64,000 bases of DNA, taken from positions 21,351,874 through 21,415,873 of the forward strand of contig OZ010795.1 of assembly GCA_963932465.1 (NCBI GenBank). Reading direction: 5' to 3'. The notes below the pieces were generated by a model. That model searched no databases, had not been told where the DNA came from, and worked only from the letters and a program-made list of their open reading frames with translations. Position numbers and translations under genes: made by a program. This document shows, piece by piece, positions 22,954 to 35,980 of this stretch. The stretch comes from Maratus speciosus. Taxonomy: Eukaryota; Arthropoda; Arachnida; Araneae; Salticidae. Every line of letters begins with the position of its first letter. Position 1 is the first letter of the stretch.

Positions 22954-24919
22954 TTCTATCAAGTATATTTTTACAGAAAATAATAAAATGTTAAATAAAA
23001 AATTTTTTGAAAGTTGTAATCATAGCGCATTAACGAAAGGAAAATGTTTCTTAAAATATCAAGAAGTGTTAAAGAAAAAAACTAATATAACCTTATCCGA
23101 GTTACTCACGGTTGCATTGTTAAAGGGCCCTTATGGGTTTTCTACATTCTAATTTTTAAGAGGTAAGTATGAGTACTACTTCTTATCACGAATAGAACTT
23201 TTTAAGTTTGTAAAAAATCCTAGAAACAGTATATACTATTTGGATGATATTCTTCATATTGGTTATAAAGAGTTTTTGCGTATATCTCGGCTAATCCGAA
23301 CAAAATGTGGGGGGGGGGGGGGCGGTTACATATTGCCAATATCGCACCAATATTGACAAGAAGTATTTCACTATTTCGTTGCCGAAATTTTCAATCTAAA
23401 GCCATTATTTCTACATAAATATTTTCAATGCTATGCCAATATCATAGTAAGAATGACTTGTAATTGGAAAAATTTACAGTGTAATATTTTTTACAAATAA
23501 TGAGGTTTTATTAGAATTATTTTGCAAAAATGCGAAATTGCCCTAATATGAGACCACAGAATAGCTAATATTCGGTTATTAATTTCAAACTTTATTTAAC
23601 ATTTTCTTTGATATTTTTTCAATACGATTTTTTCTCTCTTTTCTTATCTTCCATAGGCTTTGTCATTTAACGCATCTTTATCGAACTATTATTTTATATA
23701 ATAATATTAAAATCTTTTTTCCATTCCTAGTTTAAAATATTCTCTACTTTGAATGAAATATAATTTTTATACAATATAGTTCACTATGCAATAATAGTAA
23801 ACTGATTATAATCTTTTTAATTGCTGCTGCCCTCTAAAGTATTATTCTCACAGCCCTGAAATATTTATAGTAAACAGCTTATAGCTTTATCATCAACATT
23901 TAGTTCAACTTCTATTGCCCATAAAAATGTTATGAAACGATCATGTGATTGTCTTGACAATATTTTATGATGCAAATAAATGTCCAATACTTGGAATGTG
24001 TATAAAACGTCTGTGGCGAGCTTTTATGGATCTCTTGTATTAAGAGTGTATACCTAAAAACTATTATAAGTTTTTCAAACACAGAGAGCGGAAATTTCAC
24101 GAAGTGCTCAAAAAAATGTTAATTATGCCATGCTAAATCTTATTATTGCAGTTATAGTTTTTTTTTTTTCACAAATGTATAATAATCGAAATAATATAAA
24201 GTGAAACTTGTTCTTCTAAATTACGCAGCAATTCAAATAAAAAAGCTTGTAGATTAATTATGAAAAAATAGACAGGCTTGAATACGTTAAAAAAGCAATT
24301 AAATAAAAAATAAATTAAATAAATACATAAAAACGTTTAATTAAAATAAAAAACATACAAAATAATCGTTTCGCTATGTCATCGCGTATCCTCATCATAC
24401 TAACGCCGGGAAACGTTCTTTTTGAATGTTTTTGATTTTGGCTGTTTTTAAATATATATTTTTAATTTAATTGCTGTTTAAATGCATTCAAATCTGTCTA
24501 TTGGTTCATAATAGGTTTAAATAATTTAATTCTGACGTTAAAATGTACGTGTATCATATGCTTGCAAAACTTGATAGGTATTGACCTTATATCAAATATA
24601 AAAGAAAAAGTTATTTGTTTATTTTAAATAATTCGTATGTACTTTAGAATATTATTTTCCAAGTATTTTTTAAACTTATCATGAAATAAATCTTTTATAT
24701 ACAAAATTAATATTATTCCATTTTTTCTTTTTCTTTTTCTTTCTTTCTTTTCCAAGGCGAACATTAAAATTAAGACTTCACGATTCCACATAGAAGAAAA
24801 CACACACAGAAAAGAAACACAAATATATCATCAATATTTTGAATTGAAACTTAATTTCTAAGAAAAATTTTTAACCTTTTTTTCTGGTATTGCAGTAAAC
24901 TTCCAATAATTCCTATCTT
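22690..24919. other. AT-rich sequence with simple repeats
   Basis: An (ATT)n microsatellite lies at about 22915-22954, a 14-base G run at 23309-23322 and a CTTTT-rich tract at about 24722-24752. No coding evidence. Confidence 0.5.
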
Positions 24920-25043
24920 TAGGTAGATTTCGTATGAAATACTACCTATTGGCGTCGTTCCTATGTTGGAATTTCTGAAAACTTTTTGCAGATCTACACC
25001 AATCATGACCCCTAGAACCCAAAACCAACCTCAGTAAAAAACT

Positions 25044-25075
<32 letters not shown>

Positions 25076-28054
25076 GTATCTATCTATATATATCACTTTC
25101 TTCTGGACACGATAACTTCCACAATTCTGCGCAAATCTCTTCAAAACGGATACATAAAATCAAGGGGTATAAAATCTCGTTCAAGTTCGTTAATGGGCAA
25201 AATCGGGCCAAGGGGCTGGAAATAGGGAGGGGTTTTGTGAAAATAGAAAAACCCCATAACTTCTTAAATTTTGTACATATCAAATCAGTTTAAAGTTTTT
25301 ATTACTCCTAAAAATAGGGCCAAAAATTTATGCATCACAGATTTTTGATAAAATTAAAAATGGGTTCAAGGGGCGCAAAAATAGGGTTTTTGGGAGAAAA
25401 AAATTCATAACTTCTTCAATTCTCAAGATATCAAATTCAATTAATTTTATAATACATCTCCTGAATATTATCTACAACTTTTATATTCAAAAGTTTTTGA
25501 TAAGAACAATTCGTACCGCAGAAAAAAAAAATTAAAAACGAAAACAAAAAAGGGGGTTGAAGAAGAAAAATTTCCATAACTCCGTCAATTCCCAAGATAT
25601 AAAATCCCCATGAATTTAACACATATTTTCTTAATATTGTCTTCAACATTTACATGGATAAGTTTTTGATAGGACCAATTCTTACAGCAAAAACAAATTA
25701 AAAATACATATAAAAAAATCATCTTATTAAGGGTGTATTCAAATCAAAACTGCTTATTTTCTGACTCATTTTTAAATTCATTTTTGCTCTCAAACGCATC
25801 CAATTGATAGATTCTCTTCTTCAGAAACTATATAATGAACCGTAATGATCAATTTTTTTTTATAGAGGCAGAATATATTTAAAAAAGTCCTTCCGGCCAG
25901 TGCCGGGAGGAAGAGGTAGCTTTCATTTTCCTTATTTTAAAAAAGCCAACTTATATTATTCAAACACACGAAGCTCAATTTAGTGGAAACCGAATATAGG
26001 AGATTCAATATTAATTTTTATCAATACTAAATCATTATGAATGAGAATTTCGCGAAATTAGTCAGCTTTATCCAAGCTGCTTTTATTTAAACTAACTTAT
26101 ATTTGGCTGCCAAATTCGGCGATTTCTTAAAGTTCCTGCCATTTTAAGACAACATGGTGGATGAGGCTAATCAGTGAACTTGGTCGAGACCTTAGTAATG
26201 GCTGTGCACATGCTCACTCACATCGGAATCGGTTGATATATACGAGTGCTGTCGCAGGCAAAAAATAAGTTTTTCAAAATGTCACCCACATTAGAAATTG
26301 AAACTGATATATCTGAGCCATTTTTTAAGATAAAGACAAACAAAAAATGCTCGTGAATGCTTATATCAAGGTCAAATACTTATGAAAGAAACCTTTTTCA
26401 ATTTCTATTTTTTTTTTTTTTTTTTTTCTTTTACCTCACTTTAAATATAATTTTTTTTAATTTAATGGCCGCCATTTTGAAACAAGATGGCTGATGAAGC
26501 TGGCCAGCGAACTTGGTTGAGATATTGATGTATACTATACACATGCCTTCTTCCATCGAAATAGGTGAATACGTGTGTTATCGCGTGACAAATACAAGAT
26601 CGTTTCAAAGTGTTAGCCATGCTAGAAATTTAAAGTGCTATAATTCAATATTTTTTAAGATATAAACAAAAGAACAAATTTTCAGAAACAAAAACTGCTC
26701 CAGAATCTTTGTATCAAGGCCAAACACACAAAAAAAATTTTTTTTCATTTTCCAATTTTTTAATACTTTATTTTAAATTTTAAATTACTTTTTTTTAAAA
26801 TGGCAACCCTTTTGAAACAAGATGGCGAATGAAGCTGGCCAACGAACTCGGTCGAGACACTGGTATGTACTATGTACAGATCAAATTACATCCAAATCGG
26901 TTCATAAATACGTCTGTTATCGTGTGACAAAAATCAGGTCGTTTTAAAATGTCAGCCACAATAGAAATTCAAAATGCTATAACTCAGCCATTTTGTTAGA
27001 TATAGACGAAACAAAACCTGTTCCGGAATCTCTGTATTAAGGTCAAACACATACAAAGAAAATCTTTTTCATTTTCCAATTTTTTAGTATCTCATTTTAA
27101 ATTTTAAATTTTTTAAATTTTTTTAAATGGCCGCCATTTTGAAACAAGATGGCGGATGAAGCTGGCCAACAAACTCGGTCGAGACATTGGTGTGTACTAT
27201 GTACACACCGAATTACATCCAAATCGGTTCATAAATATATCTGTTATCACGTGACAAAAATCAGGACACTTCAAAATGTCAGCCATGCTAGAAATTCAAA
27301 ATGCTATAACTCAGTCATTTTTTAAGATATAGACGAAACAAAAACTGCTCCCGAATCTTTTTATCAAGGTCAAACACATAAGAAAAAAATATTTTTTCAA
27401 TTTTCAATTTTTTGGTACCACATTTCAAATTTAAATTTTTCTTAAAAATTTAAATGGCCGCCATTTTTAAACAAGATGGCGGATGATGCTGGCCAACGAA
27501 CTCGGTCGAGACATTGGTATGTACTATGTATAAACGAAGTTACATCCAAATCGGTTCATAAATACGCCTTTTATCGCGTGACAAAATTCAGGACGTTTCA
27601 AAATGTCAGCCACGCTAGAAATTCAAAAGGCTATAACTCAGCCATTTTTTAAGGTATAGACGAAACAAAAATTGCTCCGGAGTCTTTGTATAAAGATCAA
27701 ATACATAAGAAAAAAATATTTTTCCATTTTCAATTTTTTGGTACCACATTTCAAATTTTAAATTTTTAAAAAAAATTTAAATGGCCGCCATTTTGAAACA
27801 AAATGGCGGATAAAGCTGGCCAACGAACTGGGTCGAGACATTGGTGTGTACTATGTACACACCGAATTACATCCAAATCCGTTCATAAATACGAGAGTTA
27901 CAGTGTGACATAGGTCAGATATATATATCAATTTTGAACGGATGGTGGTTTCGGAGTCTGGGGGTCATGATCGATGAAAATATACCAAATTTTTTTGAAA
28001 TCGCTTTCCTCCGAACGGCTGCAATAGGTAGCTTTTTGTAATGAAAGCTACCTA
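24920..28054. mobile_element. 3.1 kb foldback element carrying two internal tandem arrays
   Basis: The left end (TAGGTAGATTTCGTATGAAA, then TACTACCTATTG) is mirrored at the right end (CAATAGGTAGC, then ATGAAAGCTACCTA). Similarity continues inward through the block GGGGTCATGAT on one side and ATCATGACCCC on the other. Each terminus is itself a small hairpin. Inside are a TCTA microsatellite (about 25048-25095), about four units with CATAACTTCTTCAATT-type cores (25100-25700), and six larger units (26135-27935). A further GAGGTAGCTTTCATT copy sits at about 25908. There is no coding capacity. The paired ends argue that the arrays moved as part of one non-autonomous element. Confidence 0.65.
26135..27935. 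repeat. Tandem array, six units of ~327-334 bp with paired YY1/Pho-like sites
   Basis: Units begin near 26135, 26469, 26803, 27131, 27458 and 27785. Each contains a CCGCCATTTTG block followed after AAA by CAAGATGGCGG (degenerate in units 1 and 3). Each then has AACTCGGTCGAGACATTGG, TACATCCAAATCGGTTCATA, CGTGACAAA, AAAATGTCAGCCA and TATAACTCAGCCA. The two GC-rich blocks form an imperfect palindrome, and each matches the YY1/Pleiohomeotic core (GCCAT, AAGATGGCGG). Binding is inference. Confidence 0.75.
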
Positions 28055-28468
28055 AAAATCATGTCAAAGTGGGCATTTTGAACAGAAATTCCAGAAGCGA
28101 TTGTGTAAGAAAGAATAATATTGCCCAACTGAGAAAATAATTTTTTATTAATCAAGTTTCAATTAATTGAAAGAAAAACAAGAACACATGCCGCTTATAA
28201 ATCTTTTCAAAAATTACGTCAGCAAGTTTCGTATTTTTTTTTAATTAAAAATGAATCTGAAAATGTGCCAGAAAATTTCGAGTTGTTGAGCATGGAAAAG
28301 TATTTTTTTTTTAATACCGCCTTAACATGATTCTGATAAAACCAGCTATTATATAAAAATGAAATAAAAACTCGGCAAAAGCGGCCAGATAAAACTCTTA
28401 AAGTGGATTTATATCTAATCATGATTTAGTTTTTGTTGGAGCAATTAATATACTTAACTTCGAAATCA

Positions 28469-28560
28469 ACCTCCGCCTGTCTACCGGGTCGCATTTAAAC
28501 TCTGTTTACTCGATTAGAGACCACATAGAAGTTTCCGGCATCCTGATTGGTTCATTTCTC
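28469..28560. repeat. Long-range inverted repeat, left arm (partner 40203-40285)
   Basis: The reverse complement of 40203-40285 matches this arm, including a perfect 35-base core running from GCATTTAAACTCTG to TAGAGACCACA. It then matches GTTTCCGGC and TCCTGATTGGTT. It could be the terminal repeat of an ~11.8 kb element or two inverted copies of an unknown repeat. Confidence 0.7.
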
Positions 28561-28639
28561 TTTCGTCTTTTCTGATATTTAAGGTCTTTGGAAATTGGAA
28601 TTTCTAATGACAGCAGTAATATACCATTGCACAATTCTT

Positions 28640-28653
28640 TTGTTTCTTTTTCT

Positions 28654-28728
<75 letters not shown>

Positions 28729-28730
28729 AG
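28640..28730. repeat. T-rich tract followed by TA microsatellite
   Basis: CTTTT-type repeats pass into about 35 T and then (TA)n. Open frames crossing it encode only Lys/Ile/Tyr or Phe strings and are discarded. Confidence 0.8.
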
Positions 28731-29068
28731 TGAATCAGCATTTAACATTCAACATTTCAATCTAACTCGGTTCTTGTCAAATGACTAATTAATCCAGATT
28801 TCCGCAAAATGTTCTTACATTAGAAAACATGAATTAAAGGAAACATTAAAAAAATATATGTAATGGCGCCATCTGCTTTTCTTATACTAAACTTTAGCTT
28901 GTTTTTTTAGTCAACGTTTGTCTTTTGTGACTTTTGTTTTCTTTAAGGAATTAAATCTGATTTTTGATTATCAGTTTCGAAAACGTTTTGCGTTGCATCT
29001 ATTTATATTATAAAATATACACATTTATACATATAAAAAGTGTTTAAAATTTTAGTATTTTATACAGG

Positions 29069-29406
29069 GAACGAAAGTTCTTCTTTTAATAAATAGTCTG
29101 ATCAATTACATCATGAAAAATATTACTAAAAATTTTATCGTGAAAATAAAATAAAGCACCAGTTTGCTCAATGATGAATACAGAATGTTGTAACGTTATA
29201 AACTAAACAAACATTCAATTTAAAGTTTCAAAATCGACGTTTCGGTCAACATGTAAGGTGTTGATGTTAGTTTAGTTTTTAACTTTACAACATTCTGTAT
29301 ACATCATTTAGTAACTTTGTGATTTATTTTCTCACGATAAAACTTTCCTTTGTATTTTTTTATACAAAAAAAATAAATAAATAAATAAATAAATAACTTT
29401 CGTTCT
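29069..29406. mobile_element. Inverted-repeat element (foldback)
   Basis: GAACGAAAGTT at the left and AACTTTCGTTC at the right bound an ~340 bp segment. Its inner arms, TTTTATCGTGA..., ATACAGAATGTTGTAA and AAACTAAAC, mirror each other (29132-29211 against 29268-29345). An (AAAT)n run interrupts the right arm at about 29369-29397. No target duplication was recognised. Confidence 0.65.
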
Positions 29407-30284
29407 CATTTCCATTTTGACTATTTTAACGAAATATTCAGAATTTTTAGATGGGAAAGGGACTAAAAAAACTCTTATGTAAAAAGTAAAAAAAATATGT
29501 TTGTACATGTATGCATCATACTATGATTATACTTTTTCATTCATGTTTTGATGATTTTTACCTTGGAGATGTTCAAAAACATTTTAACAATTAAGAAAAG
29601 ATGGGAGTATGAAGATGCATCTTTTTTTAATTTTAATTTAATGAAGAGAGGGGAAAGGAACGTAAGATATTCTATAAGACGTATATATCACCAAAAAATC
29701 CGTATAACTTGTAAAAATATTAGGTTTGTGGGGGAAAAAAAAGGTTGTTAATTTTTCTCTCTTATCTGAATAAAAGGTTCTTGAAATTGGTGTTTAACAG
29801 ATAAAATCCATTATTTTTGTTTAAATCTTCCCGTAAGCTTAAATGAGAAGGATGTTTCAAATCGTTTATTTTAACAAACGAAAAAGGGAAAAAACGTATA
29901 TTTTTTTATGTGTGATTTGAACTGCTCTCTTTATCATTATTATTTAAATCTGCAACTAATTAGGGAAATAAATAAATCTTTTATTAAATAACAAAATGGT
30001 TATCACATGAAGCAATTTAATAAAAATTAAAAATATTAGAAGGTAAAATTAATTTTAAACAAAATGCATTCAGAATAAAATAAAATTGTGGCACATTGTC
30101 TAGTAAATATATGCCCATAATAGCAAAATTTAATGCTTTCTGCATTTGACTGGTTTAATTTAACGTTTTTTTTCCAAGGAATGTTTCCTTTTTTTGCTTG
30201 ACCAAGTTAATCTTTGTCCACAAGACTTTGATGATCCTGAATTCTATTTTCTATTATTCAAATTTCTGAATTCTTTCACCCATT

Positions 30285-30306
30285 CCCAGCTAGAAAAAGT
30301 TTGCAC
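30285..30306. repeat. Long-range inverted repeat, left arm (partner 39965-39986)
   Basis: CCCAGCTAGAAAAAGTTTGC here is mirrored at 39965-39986 with one mismatch. Both arms adjoin stretches rich in GTGCA/TGCAC-type words. This is possibly the terminal repeat of a 9.7 kb element. Confidence 0.55.
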
Positions 30307-30309
30307 AAA

Positions 30310-30765
30310 AAGTGTAAAAAAAAGTGCACAAAAAGCGAGCGTATTTGGCACTTCTGCTTGTGCATAATGAGTGCACACTGAATTGTGTGCAAAAAGTGCA
30401 TACCTAAATTGTTCACTTATTATGCACAATCAGAGGTGCCAAATACGCTCAGATTTTGTGCACTTTTTTGTTACACTATTTTTGCATACCTAAATTGTGT
30501 ACTTTTTATACACAATCAGTGGTGCCAAATACGCTCGGATTTTGTGCACTTTTTTACACTATTTTTGCATACCTAAATTGTGTACTTTTTATAAACAATC
30601 AGTGGTGCCAAATACGCTCGGATTTTGTGCACTTATTTTTTACACTTTTTTTGCCTACCTAAAATTTTATACTTTTTATGCACAATCAGTGGTGCCAAAT
30701 ACGCTCAGATTTTGTGCACTTTTCTTTGTACACTTTTTTTGCCTACCTAAATTTTACCACAAAAA
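30310..30765. repeat. ~85 bp tandem repeat, one inverted plus four direct units
   Basis: GTGCCAAATACGCTC recurs at 30436, 30522, 30605 and 30692, and in inverse at 30337-30351. Between copies are TTTGTGCACTTTTT, TTTGCATACCTAAATTGTG and CACAATCAGTG. Overlapping open frames of up to 120 codons here are products of the repeat. Confidence 0.85.
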
Positions 30766-31620
30766 GGCTTTATTTTTGCATTTTAAATATATTGCTATCA
30801 CATCATACATAATTCACACTGCAACAATAAAATTAATAATACGATCAAACCAGCGTTGAATTCAGGGGGTGGCCTGGGAGGACATTCCCCCCCTCCCAGA
30901 AAATTTGAGATTTTGCATTTTCAATGGTCATAAAATGCAACACCCCCGGAACTCTATAATGTCCCCCCCCCCCCAGAGTCGCAAAAGTCCCTCCCGGAGA
31001 AAAGCATCTGAATTGAACACTGGACTGAACAGCAAGCGTAAATTTATTGGTGTAACTGTAACGGAAACAGTGGCACAACAGAAAGCTTAGCAATATATAT
31101 TCTTATAACAGCATGAAATTTAAAAAAACAAAAAAACATAATTAATATATATATTTCTGAAATAAATCCACAAAAATGAAGTTTCAATAAATATAACTAA
31201 AATACCTTAAATTGAACCTTAGAACATACGATGAAGCTGTATTTTAAATTTAAAACATTATAATGGAATTTTCACAATTTTTTTTATTTCTAATTACAGC
31301 TGAAGGTAAATGCTTGTAAAAAAAAAAAAAAAAATCACTGATGTACATGCTTTAGAAGAAAAAAATTTCATGTATTCATAATTCAGTGCAAAAAGGTTTA
31401 AAGATAAATAAATCTAAAACTGCAGTCAGAAACTGATAGTTGTGCTGTTTCTTTAGTTGAATCTGAGAAAATAAGGGTTATGTTTACATTCATGTCAGTA
31501 TATTGTTTGTTTTCGGATAGAAAAGCCTTCCATGCTTTTGTGCATGTGTCAGGTTTTCTTTGATTTTGTCAAAATAGGGGGGGGGGGGGGGGAATGGCAT
31601 TTGTTTAGTTGAGTGCCAAT

Positions 31621-32191
31621 CAGGGCCGAAACTAGATTGTTTTGAGCCCGGGGGATAGATTTTGGCACCCCTCCCTCCTCATACATAATAAAAGTTATTG
31701 CCGCAGGTACCCTATGCAAAAAAAGAAATAAAAATCCTTAAAAAATAAAAATAATTTAATAAATGCTAACAACAAATATGTAAACAAGGCTCTTATAGGA
31801 TTAACATTAGCTTGAGCATTAAGAGCCTACACTAGGCTCTATAAGAAACTGGATCACTAATGTTAAACCTATGGGAGCGTTCTTTTTTAAATTTCTCACT
31901 TGCATATTAATAGTTTCAAATGATTTTTTTTCTTGCTTAGAAAGAATTCTAACCGTATTAGTGTTTACTTTATAGATTTTGGCTGCAGATTTTTTTTTAT
32001 AAAGTCAGTTTCACAAATTTGAAAAGAACGCTCTCATAGGTTTAACATTAGCTTGCAAGTTTCTTTGTATTTCATATATATACATTTTTGTATGAAACGA
32101 CAAACAAAATCTTTATTTGGCACCCCCTTCGTCTTTCATGCTGCTGTTCGGGGCACATGAACCCTCTGCAACCCACTAGTTTCGGGCCCTG
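31621..32191. mobile_element. hAT-like MITE with perfect 8 bp target duplication
   Basis: The element begins CAGGGCCGAAACTAG and ends CTAGTTTCGGGCCCTG. GTGCCAAT stands on both sides (31613-31620 and 32192-32199), an 8 bp duplication diagnostic of hAT. Inside lies a further ~43 bp inverted repeat pair (31847-31892 and 32018-32064, core AATGTTAAACCTATGGGAGC), possibly a nested element. No coding capacity. Confidence 0.88.
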
Positions 32192-32912
32192 GTGCCAATC
32201 CTAGTGACAACCAACAAATGAACAACTTAAGAAAATACTCAGTGTGACACCCCTTTGGTTAGTAGAATAGTCCCAGAGTGCTAGGCGCAGCTTTCAAAAA
32301 CGAACATTAGGTGCAAACTCATGGATGGTCACCACTTGCCAGGTGGCGACAAATTTTTTATCTGCGGCCACTAACTTTTAATATCTAACTCGCCTTTTTT
32401 TATGTGTGTGTGTTGTAGAAGAACAAATGTTTGAAAGTGTATTTTGATTTTTATAAAGTGCAAAATAATGTCACGTTTTTAATATGCATTTTTGTATGAC
32501 AAAATCAAAATAAGAAATATCGTTTTCTTAACATTCCCTACTATCGTGATTGCTTAGCTTATACACATTTTTTTTATACTGTATCTTGCTCAACTATATT
32601 TTCCGACTATACACATTTAAATATATATATTATATTTAATTAATTATTCAAATTTTAAGAATTTTATGTCCAAATTAATTATACACATTTGATGCAATTA
32701 GTGTTTTTTTGTACAAATGTAGTACATATTAACAGGGGTCACAGCATATAGGACAAATTGTGTTGTTCCTACCAGTATGTTTTATCAGTAATCGACAAGA
32801 GAAATTTTTATAAGATATGCAATAGGACTATTCCATGAAGATTATTGAAAAAACTTACTGGAAAGAACAATAAAATTTGCCCTATATGCTGCGACCACTG
32901 ATATTAAAAAAG

Positions 32913-33030
32913 GGTACTTTTCGGCTAGCCGGGTGCCAGTGTTATATATACATGTATGTATATATACATAAAGGTGTGTGTATATAAATATGTAAATATA
33001 ATACTGGCGCCCGGCTAACCGAAAAGTACC
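32913..33030. mobile_element. Short MITE with 31 bp inverted repeats around a TA-rich core
   Basis: GGTACTTTTCGGCTAGCCGG opens it and CCGGCTAACCGAAAAGTACC closes it, with a ~55 bp core of TATATA/TGTGTG. A right half of the same family lies at 37276-37322. Confidence 0.8.
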
Positions 33031-33505
33031 TAAACAAATCATTTTTCACTTTGAATTTTCTCCCCATATAAATGCTATTTTTTTTATGCATTTGTTTTAC
33101 AATGTGGAGACGGGATTTTTTATGTTTAGGAGTCACTGGCTTCTTTCAGCTTTTGGGAGCCTGGACCTATACAACTCAGTCAAGATCTTTCTTTACTTAT
33201 AAACAATTTAATCTTTTAATTTTGCCTCTTCAATACTTCTGCAGCATAAGTGTATTTCAATAGGCATCATTCACAATTTTTTAAGCAACTGCATAAAAAT
33301 ATTTACAATAACCAAACAAACATTAAAAATATAAGAAATAACCCAGTTCATAAAAAAAAACACTTTCAATTGCACAAAAAGTAAGAGAGATACTTTTTCA
33401 CAAACATGAATGTAAACATCATACACAATTAAGGCATATTCATAACAAAACCCCCAAAATTTTTATTATTGATTCTAAAGTAGTAATGAATTTTGGTATA
33501 GCATT

Positions 33506-35039
33506 TGGGTCATTCCACGTAAAATGAGCAAAAATTTAAAAAAAGTCGTGGCCACATACTAACCAATTTTAATAAAATTCGATGCACAGGTTCAATTCAT
33601 ATTCAAAGTAATGCTCTGCAAAATATCTTGACAAAAAATAAATTTTTTTAGCAGTTTTGGACATTTAAAAAACTTGTGATATAGAATGGCATGTGCGCAA
33701 TCGTCCAAAGTTGCAAGTTTGAAGTTCTGTATCTTGAAAGCTGTTTAACAGAAAGGAATTTTTTTTGTAATTTTGTAAACTCTGAAAAATTATCTTCTTA
33801 TTTACTGAGTAATAATAATCTAGTAACACCATGATTATTTATAAATTGGTTGCAAAAATTGAAAATTTGTGAATTTTGAGAAAATTAAAATCGTTATAAA
33901 AATCAAAGGAATTAAAAAACCTCTGTGAAATTTATGCCTGATGTAGTATGTCATATGTAGATCGAATTCCCCAAGTTTTAAAGTGGCCATTTATTTCCTT
34001 CATCTTCAAAAAAAGTTAGAAACTTTAAAAAAAATTACAAAATCATGATTTTTCCTCTTCTGTATAAGTCAAAAATAAAAAAGGGACAGGCCCGACAGTA
34101 AAAATATTGCACAGACATAAAGATTAATAACTCCATAATACGTTAAAAAAAATTCAAGATTGCCTTTTGATTCCTAACATAAGAAAATGGGGTTCAAAAT
34201 AGTAATGTTTTCTAGATTCCATTCGCTATACCTCTTTGAATTCGCCCGCGTATCTTAAAACATTGCACGATTTCATGGGAAAACATATTTAGTGTTGCCA
34301 TCTAGTTGTTTTATTTGAATTTAGAATTGATATATAGTTTTTCGTTTAGCTTAGCCAGTTCTTTCTACTCTAATTTAAAATTCTCTTGAGGCAAAAATAA
34401 ACTGAAAGCAAGAATAAAAGTTTCTGTATTTAAAGTATATACATTTATTTGTAATATCAAATATTTTAAAAGTTTAATAAAGCTTTCCTTGACTTAAAAA
34501 AAAGAGATTGACATATTGCATTTTACCCTCAACATTTTTTACTATTTATTTTTTTTCTCATTAAGGAATAAAAAAGGCATGAATGAAACTTTCGATATTT
34601 CAAATATATACTTTTAGCTATAAGGTGTAGCAATTTGCAGCTTGTCAAGGCTGTCCTTCGTGTGTAAAGGATTAATAGAAATATTGCTTTTTTCCCTCAA
34701 AAATTTTCAAAAATAATTTTTTTCACGATACGAAATAAAAATACAATTACTAACTTATGCCAGTCTGTTAATTATCATTCACTCCTAATTATAAATAATT
34801 TTTAATATATTCTTTCCATTCCTAAGGCTAATAATCGAAATTGAAATTTTAAGCACATAGACAATACCTCGATTTTACATTCACTTTTAATATAAATTTT
34901 AATACTTAAATTAACAATCCAGAAATCTATTATTTTACATTTACTCATAAATAGATATGATCTACTTATAGACTGATTTTGATTAAAATCTGTGACATGT
35001 GTGCACAGCTGATTTGCTCATTTTGCATGGAATGACCCA
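33506..35039. mobile_element. 1.5 kb element with ~27 bp terminal inverted repeats
   Basis: The left end reads TGGGTCATTCCACGTAAAAT then GAGCAAA. The right end is its inverse with two differences (TTTGCTCATTTTGCATGGAA then TGACCCA). The AT-rich interior has no recognisable protein. Flanks are ATT/TTT rich, so no target duplication can be fixed. Confidence 0.75.
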
Positions 35040-35634
35040 TTTCTGACAAAATATACATTTTTAAAAATACTACTCTTCATTCAATTTTCAATATTTTATT
35101 ATCTTAAAAAAAATTAAATTACACATGGTAAATTTCCTTAAATTGTTATTAATTATCGTGTTTATCAATTTTATATGAAATTTTTAGAAACATTAAAAAA
35201 TATCTCCCTATATTTGTTGCAAATTATATCAAGATTCTAAAAATATGCAAATCTAATAACAAAAATATGATTCTAAAAACTGCATTTCTAAATTATTTCA
35301 GCACTGAGCCTTAGTTCTTTCAACTTAGGGAAAACATGAAAAAACTAATTTTCATAAGAACTTCTTTGTAGTTAAAAATGCAAGAAAAATTAGAAAAAAA
35401 GACTTACTTCGTGTTGAACTACTTCTTATATTAATCGGTAATATTTAAATATTCCAAGATATTTTTGGAATATCACTTGACTGTTGCTTTGATTATATGT
35501 CACTCGGTATCCCCCCCCCCCAAACGATTCTCCGGGTCTGCCCCTGATTCCTTTGCTATTTTCCATAACTGCAAAGCTTGTGCGGATTTCTAGGTAACAG
35601 TCTTTAACATATGAGTTATTTCTAATGTTAGTTC

Positions 35635-35830
35635 TAGGCTAGGGGAGCACAACCTTTTTTAGAGAAGGGCCACTTGCAAAAATGTCTGCATTGCCGAGGG
35701 CCACATCAGTAACACAGAGAGAATATTTCGGGGTGGTGATCTGTGTCCTATAATCGGATAAAAAATATGGTTTCAGAGGGGGTGGTTACCCTCTAGATTC
35801 CCCTACCTAGTCAACATATCCAATTCAGTT
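35635..35830. mobile_element. Probable hAT terminus relic
   Basis: The block with GGGGAGCACAACCTTTTTT, AGAGAAGGGCCAC and GAGGGCCACATCAG resembles the 'CAACCTTTTTT ... GGGCCAC' ends seen in several hAT families. No paired end was found, so it is a fragment if the assignment is right. Confidence 0.35.
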
Positions 35831-35980
35831 GGCAAGGACACATCAATAGTTTACGTTTGTATATCTAACACGAATATAGCAAGGATTGTTTTTAAGGAGT
35901 GATACTATTTCTTCTAAAGATGTGAATGAAGATGAAAAAATGTGAAATTTATGAACGAAGAGGAGAGAAGGAGCAAATTA

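Noticed and set aside
28506..28788. Open frames on both strands with Lys or Phe strings
   Set aside because: They cross a poly-T/(TA)n microsatellite; composition is entirely repeat-driven.
30385..30859. Overlapping plus frames rich in Cys/Phe/Tyr repeats
   Set aside because: Shadows of the ~85 bp tandem array, present in several frames at once.
30845..31100. hAT-like element starting CAGGGGGTGG
   Set aside because: No matching opposite end or 8 bp duplication could be found.
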